From: Fodinibacter sp963707895
GTDB taxonomy: Bacteria; Actinomycetota; Actinomycetes; Actinomycetales; Dermatophilaceae
Assembly (NCBI GenBank): GCA_963707895.1
Contig: CAVPRS010000002.1
Span: 186,001 to 250,000 of the forward strand
Direction: 5' to 3'
Length of the DNA stretch: 64,000 nucleotides
The translations under genes were made by a program, and so were the position numbers. Below the pieces are notes generated by a model. It ran no database searches and was not told where the DNA came from. It saw nothing but the letters and a program-made list of their open reading frames with translations. Each line of letters begins with the position of its first letter. Within the stretch, counting starts at the first letter, position 1. This document shows positions 62,057 through 64,000 of this stretch, piece after piece.

Positions 62057-62941
62057 ATGGATGCTGAGAGGGAGCCCAGGGACGCCTCGATGACGGTTCG
62101 CGACGGCCGCACCGTGGCCTGGACCGACTGGGGCGACGCGGACGGCATCCCGGTGCTGCGGGTGCCGGGCACGCCCGGGTGCCGCTGGTCGGTGCGGGTC
62201 GACCGCACCCCGTGGGCCGAGCGGGGGTTGCGGGTCGTGACGACCGAGCGCCCGGGGTTCGGCGCGTCGAGCCGGCTGCCGGGGAGGCGTTTCCGTGAGC
62301 ACGCCGACGACCTCGCCGAGGTGCTCGACCACCTCGGGCTGGACCGGGTGCACCTCACGGGTGGCAGTGGTGCCGCTCCGCACGAGCTGGCCCTGTGCCA
62401 GTACCACCCCGACCGGGTGCGCGCGGCCACCGTCGTCGCCGGCATCGCGCCGTTCCGCGACGACGAGATCGACACGATGATCCCGATCAACGCGCAGGTG
62501 GCACGGCTGGCGCGGGTGGGCCGACGCGACGAGGTCGCCGCGGTGATGGCACCGCACCGCGACGCCATGCTCGCCGACCCGCTGGGCGCGTTCCACAGCA
62601 TCATGGACACCGCGCCCGCCGAGGACCTCGAGGTGATGGCGGACCCGGGGTGGCAGGCGGGCTTCGCGCGGGCCCTGCTCGAGTCACTGGGTGCGGGCCT
62701 CGACGGCTGGGTCGACGAGGCGATGGCGATGGACAACATCTGGGACGTCGACCCGGCATCGGTGCCGACGTCGGTGACCTGGTACCACGCGGTCGAGGAC
62801 CGCAACTGTCCCGTGGAGGCGGCCCGGCGGCTGGTGGCCGAGCTGCCGGAGGGACGTTTCGTGGAGTGGACCCGGGCGGGTCACCTCACGGCGTACCACC
62901 TCGAGCGCGAGATCCTCGACGAGCTGCTGGCGCGCGGCTGA
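62057..62941 (+). CDS. Alpha/beta hydrolase
   Basis: 294 residues. VAWTDWGDADGIPVLRVPGT and the GCR oxyanion stretch open the fold. The nucleophile Ser is in LTGGSGAAPHELAL (motif GGSGA rather than GxSxG ending in Gly), and the catalytic His in RAGHLTAYH near the end. The Asp is probably in the DRNCP loop. Reaction unknown. It splits the usual ndk-mreB neighbourhood, on the opposite strand. Convergent with ndk. Confidence 0.88.
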   Translation: MDAEREPRDASMTVRDGRTVAWTDWGDADGIPVLRVPGTPGCRWSVRVDRTPWAERGLRVVTTERPGFGASSRLPGRRFREHADDLAEVLDHLGLDRVHLTGGSGAAPHELALCQYHPDRVRAATVVAGIAPFRDDEIDTMIPINAQVARLARVGRRDEVAAVMAPHRDAMLADPLGAFHSIMDTAPAEDLEVMADPGWQAGFARALLESLGAGLDGWVDEAMAMDNIWDVDPASVPTSVTWYHAVEDRNCPVEAARRLVAELPEGRFVEWTRAGHLTAYHLEREILDELLARG

Positions 62942-62942
62942 G

Positions 62943-62957
62943 CGGGCTCAGAGCCCG
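62943..62957. terminator. Hairpin across the ndk stop
   Basis: CGGGCT-cag-AGCCCG between convergent genes, overlapping the minus-strand ndk stop codon. Short; same style as 9382-9403. Confidence 0.4.
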
Positions 62958-63370
62958 GGGAACCAGATGCCCAGCTCGCGGGCCGCGGACTCCGGCGAGT
63001 CGGACCCGTGCACGATGTTCTGCTGCACCTTCGTGCCCCAGTCGCGGCCGAGGTCGCCACGGATGGTGCCGGGCAGGGCCACGGTGGGGTCGGTGGCGCC
63101 GGCCAGGGCCCGGAAGCCCTCGATGCAGCGCTCACCCTCGATGACGACGGCGGCGACCTGACCCGACGACATGAACTCGACGAGCGGCTCGAAGAAGGGC
63201 TTGCCCTCGTGCTCGGCGTAGTGCGAGTGCAGCCGCTCGACGTCGGGCGTGAGCACCTGGAGCGCGACGAGGCGGTAGCCCTTCGCCTCGATCCGACGCA
63301 GCACCTCCCCGGTGAGGCCGCGGGCGAAACCGTCGGGCTTGACGAGGACGAGTGAGCGTTCGGTGGTCAC
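62948..63370 (-). CDS. ndk: Nucleoside diphosphate kinase
   Basis: 140 residues. LVLVKPDGFARGLTGEVLRR at the start, HYAEHEGKPFFEPLVEFM, and the active-site His in QQNIVHGSDSPESAAREL. Moves the gamma phosphate between nucleotides. The GTG start at 63370 is set by TAGGCT 6 nt upstream. Follows the DUF4233 gene as in other actinobacteria (folC-DUF4233-ndk order). Confidence 0.97.
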   Translation of the reverse strand: MTTERSLVLVKPDGFARGLTGEVLRRIEAKGYRLVALQVLTPDVERLHSHYAEHEGKPFFEPLVEFMSSGQVAAVVIEGERCIEGFRALAGATDPTVALPGTIRGDLGRDWGTKVQQNIVHGSDSPESAARELGIWFPGL

Positions 63371-63376
63371 CCACCC

Positions 63377-63382
63377 AGCCTA
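63377..63382 (-). promoter_or_regulatory. -10 box of ndk
   Basis: TAGGCT on the minus strand, 6 nt before GTG 63370; leaderless. It overlaps the end of the DUF4233 gene. Confidence 0.6.
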
Positions 63383-63832
63383 GTCACCGGCCGAGGTGGC
63401 CCCCGCCGCGGCCCCGGGGGCCCCTGACGCCCCGGAGGCGCCTGCTGCGTCGGCGGCCTCGCGCTCCGCCACGAGCCGGTCGAGCTTGCCCCCCTGCAAC
63501 AGCAGGAGCACCCACAGCCCGGTGAAGACCAGGCCCACACCGATCATGGCCGGCACCAGCACCGCGCTGGCCCAGGTGAGGGCCTGCACCGCCCAGCCCA
63601 GGGTGACGCCCCAGGGGCGGCGCATCAGGCCCGAGGCGAGAAGTGACAGCAGGGACAGGCCGAGCCCGACCCAGAGCAGCTGCTGCCCGTCGTCCGGGCG
63701 GCCGTCGGCGATGGCGTTGCCGCGGGCGACGAGGGCGAAGAAGGAGAGGATGACGGCCTGACCGAACAGGGCCATCGCGAGCAGGCGGTAGGTGAACTTG
63801 CCCTGGGTGCCGTAGAGGGGCAGGCGCCTCAT
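63380..63832 (-). CDS. DUF4233 membrane protein
   Basis: 150 residues with four membrane helices (about 17-36, 50-66, 76-93, 98-112) and a Gly/Ala tail. LAMALFGQAVILSFFALVAR and LVFTGLWVLLLLQGGKLDRL fit DUF4233, an actinobacterial family of unknown role encoded beside folC and ndk. ATG overlaps the stop of the preceding gene by 4 nt, where folC would be expected but an L7/L12-like gene is found. Confidence 0.88.
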   Translation of the reverse strand: MRRLPLYGTQGKFTYRLLAMALFGQAVILSFFALVARGNAIADGRPDDGQQLLWVGLGLSLLSLLASGLMRRPWGVTLGWAVQALTWASAVLVPAMIGVGLVFTGLWVLLLLQGGKLDRLVAEREAADAAGASGASGAPGAAAGATSAGD

Positions 63833-64000
63833 GTGTCGCGCTTCCAGCGCCTGGTCTCGACGGCCGCCTTGGACTGCGCCAGCCCGGCGCCGGTCGCGGC
63901 CCGGTAGTGCTTGATCGCGCCGATGAGCTCACCACGGGCCAGGGCCGCGTCGATGGTCTGCTGCACCTCGGGGGCGAGGTCCTCGACGGGGGTGAACGTG
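63829..64000 (-). CDS. Protein ending in a ribosomal L7/L12-like C-terminal domain, 5' end outside the window
   Basis: 57 C-terminal residues seen, ending in ETRRWKRDT. GELIGAIKHYRAATGAGLAQ matches the L7/L12 C-terminal domain (I-x-A-I-K-x-x-R-x-x-TG-x-GL-x-x-x-K). Too short to be rplL in this context; a separate small family carries this domain alone. Stop overlaps the DUF4233 ATG. Confidence 0.6.
   Translation of the reverse strand, partial: TFTPVEDLAPEVQQTIDAALARGELIGAIKHYRAATGAGLAQSKAAVETRRWKRDT

Overview
The window is high-GC (roughly 72-73% by eye) actinobacterial chromosome. Gene order, codon use (NNC/NNG almost everywhere) and the families present point to Micrococcales, probably Intrasporangiaceae or a close relative. 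No genus can be fixed from the sequence alone. It is mostly conserved core chromosome with accessory genes set between core blocks. I see no rRNA, tRNA, CRISPR array, insertion sequence or prophage.

Layout. 0-7.3 kb: 5' part of a circularly permuted ATP-grasp gene, a frameshifted yccF, recX-recA with a LexA box inside its promoter, a homocysteine S-methyltransferase, an ABC-2 exporter and the recA-associated DUF3046 gene. 7.4-15.9 kb: aguB-aguA (agmatine to putrescine), a GNAT, the giant helicase lhr with the glycosylase nei, and clgR. 16-27.4 kb: the conserved block cinA-pgsA-rimO and ftsK-rnj-dapA, broken by a dipeptidase, a potassium-channel-like protein and a MauE-thioredoxin fusion. The rnj-ftsK gap holds two long perfect hairpins and an AT-rich promoter-like stretch, the best candidate for an undescribed RNA. 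27.4-39.3 kb: thyA-folA, an SMP-30 protein, a frameshifted DUF222/HNH gene with a LexA-like box, OsmC, azlCD, siroheme genes (cysG and a frameshifted cbiX), dapB, and a four-gene cluster of WXG/ESX-like and YbaB-like proteins. 39.5-43.4 kb: a 45-residue orphan protein, pnp-rpsO and a TetR regulator. 43.5-50.6 kb: a cupin, an NAD-dependent formate dehydrogenase operon (fdsGBAD) with four frameshifts, a frameshifted deazaflavin-type nitroreductase, and an ArsR-SRPBCC pair. 50.7-56 kb: acyltransferase, a metallopeptidase-like protein without its zinc motif, a VOC protein and HelD. 56-64 kb: lpdA, PBP2-mreD-mreC-mreB (no rodA after PBP2), an alpha/beta hydrolase, ndk, DUF4233 and the end of an L7/L12-like protein.

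Expression. At least sixteen genes have a TANNNT box exactly 6-7 nt before their ATG/GTG and no Shine-Dalgarno, the arrangement of leaderless mRNAs. Others (pnp, osmC, clgR, helD, the 45-aa gene) have clear purine-rich ribosome sites. Genes inside operons mostly overlap by 4 nt (ATGA/GTGA).

Sequence quality. About ten single-base frame disruptions, nearly all of them one extra base, break otherwise well conserved genes. They fall in yccF, ftsK, DUF222, cbiX, the YbaB-like gene, fdsG, fdsB (twice), fdsA and the nitroreductase. They may be assembly indels or real decay, and every functional call on these genes depends on which.
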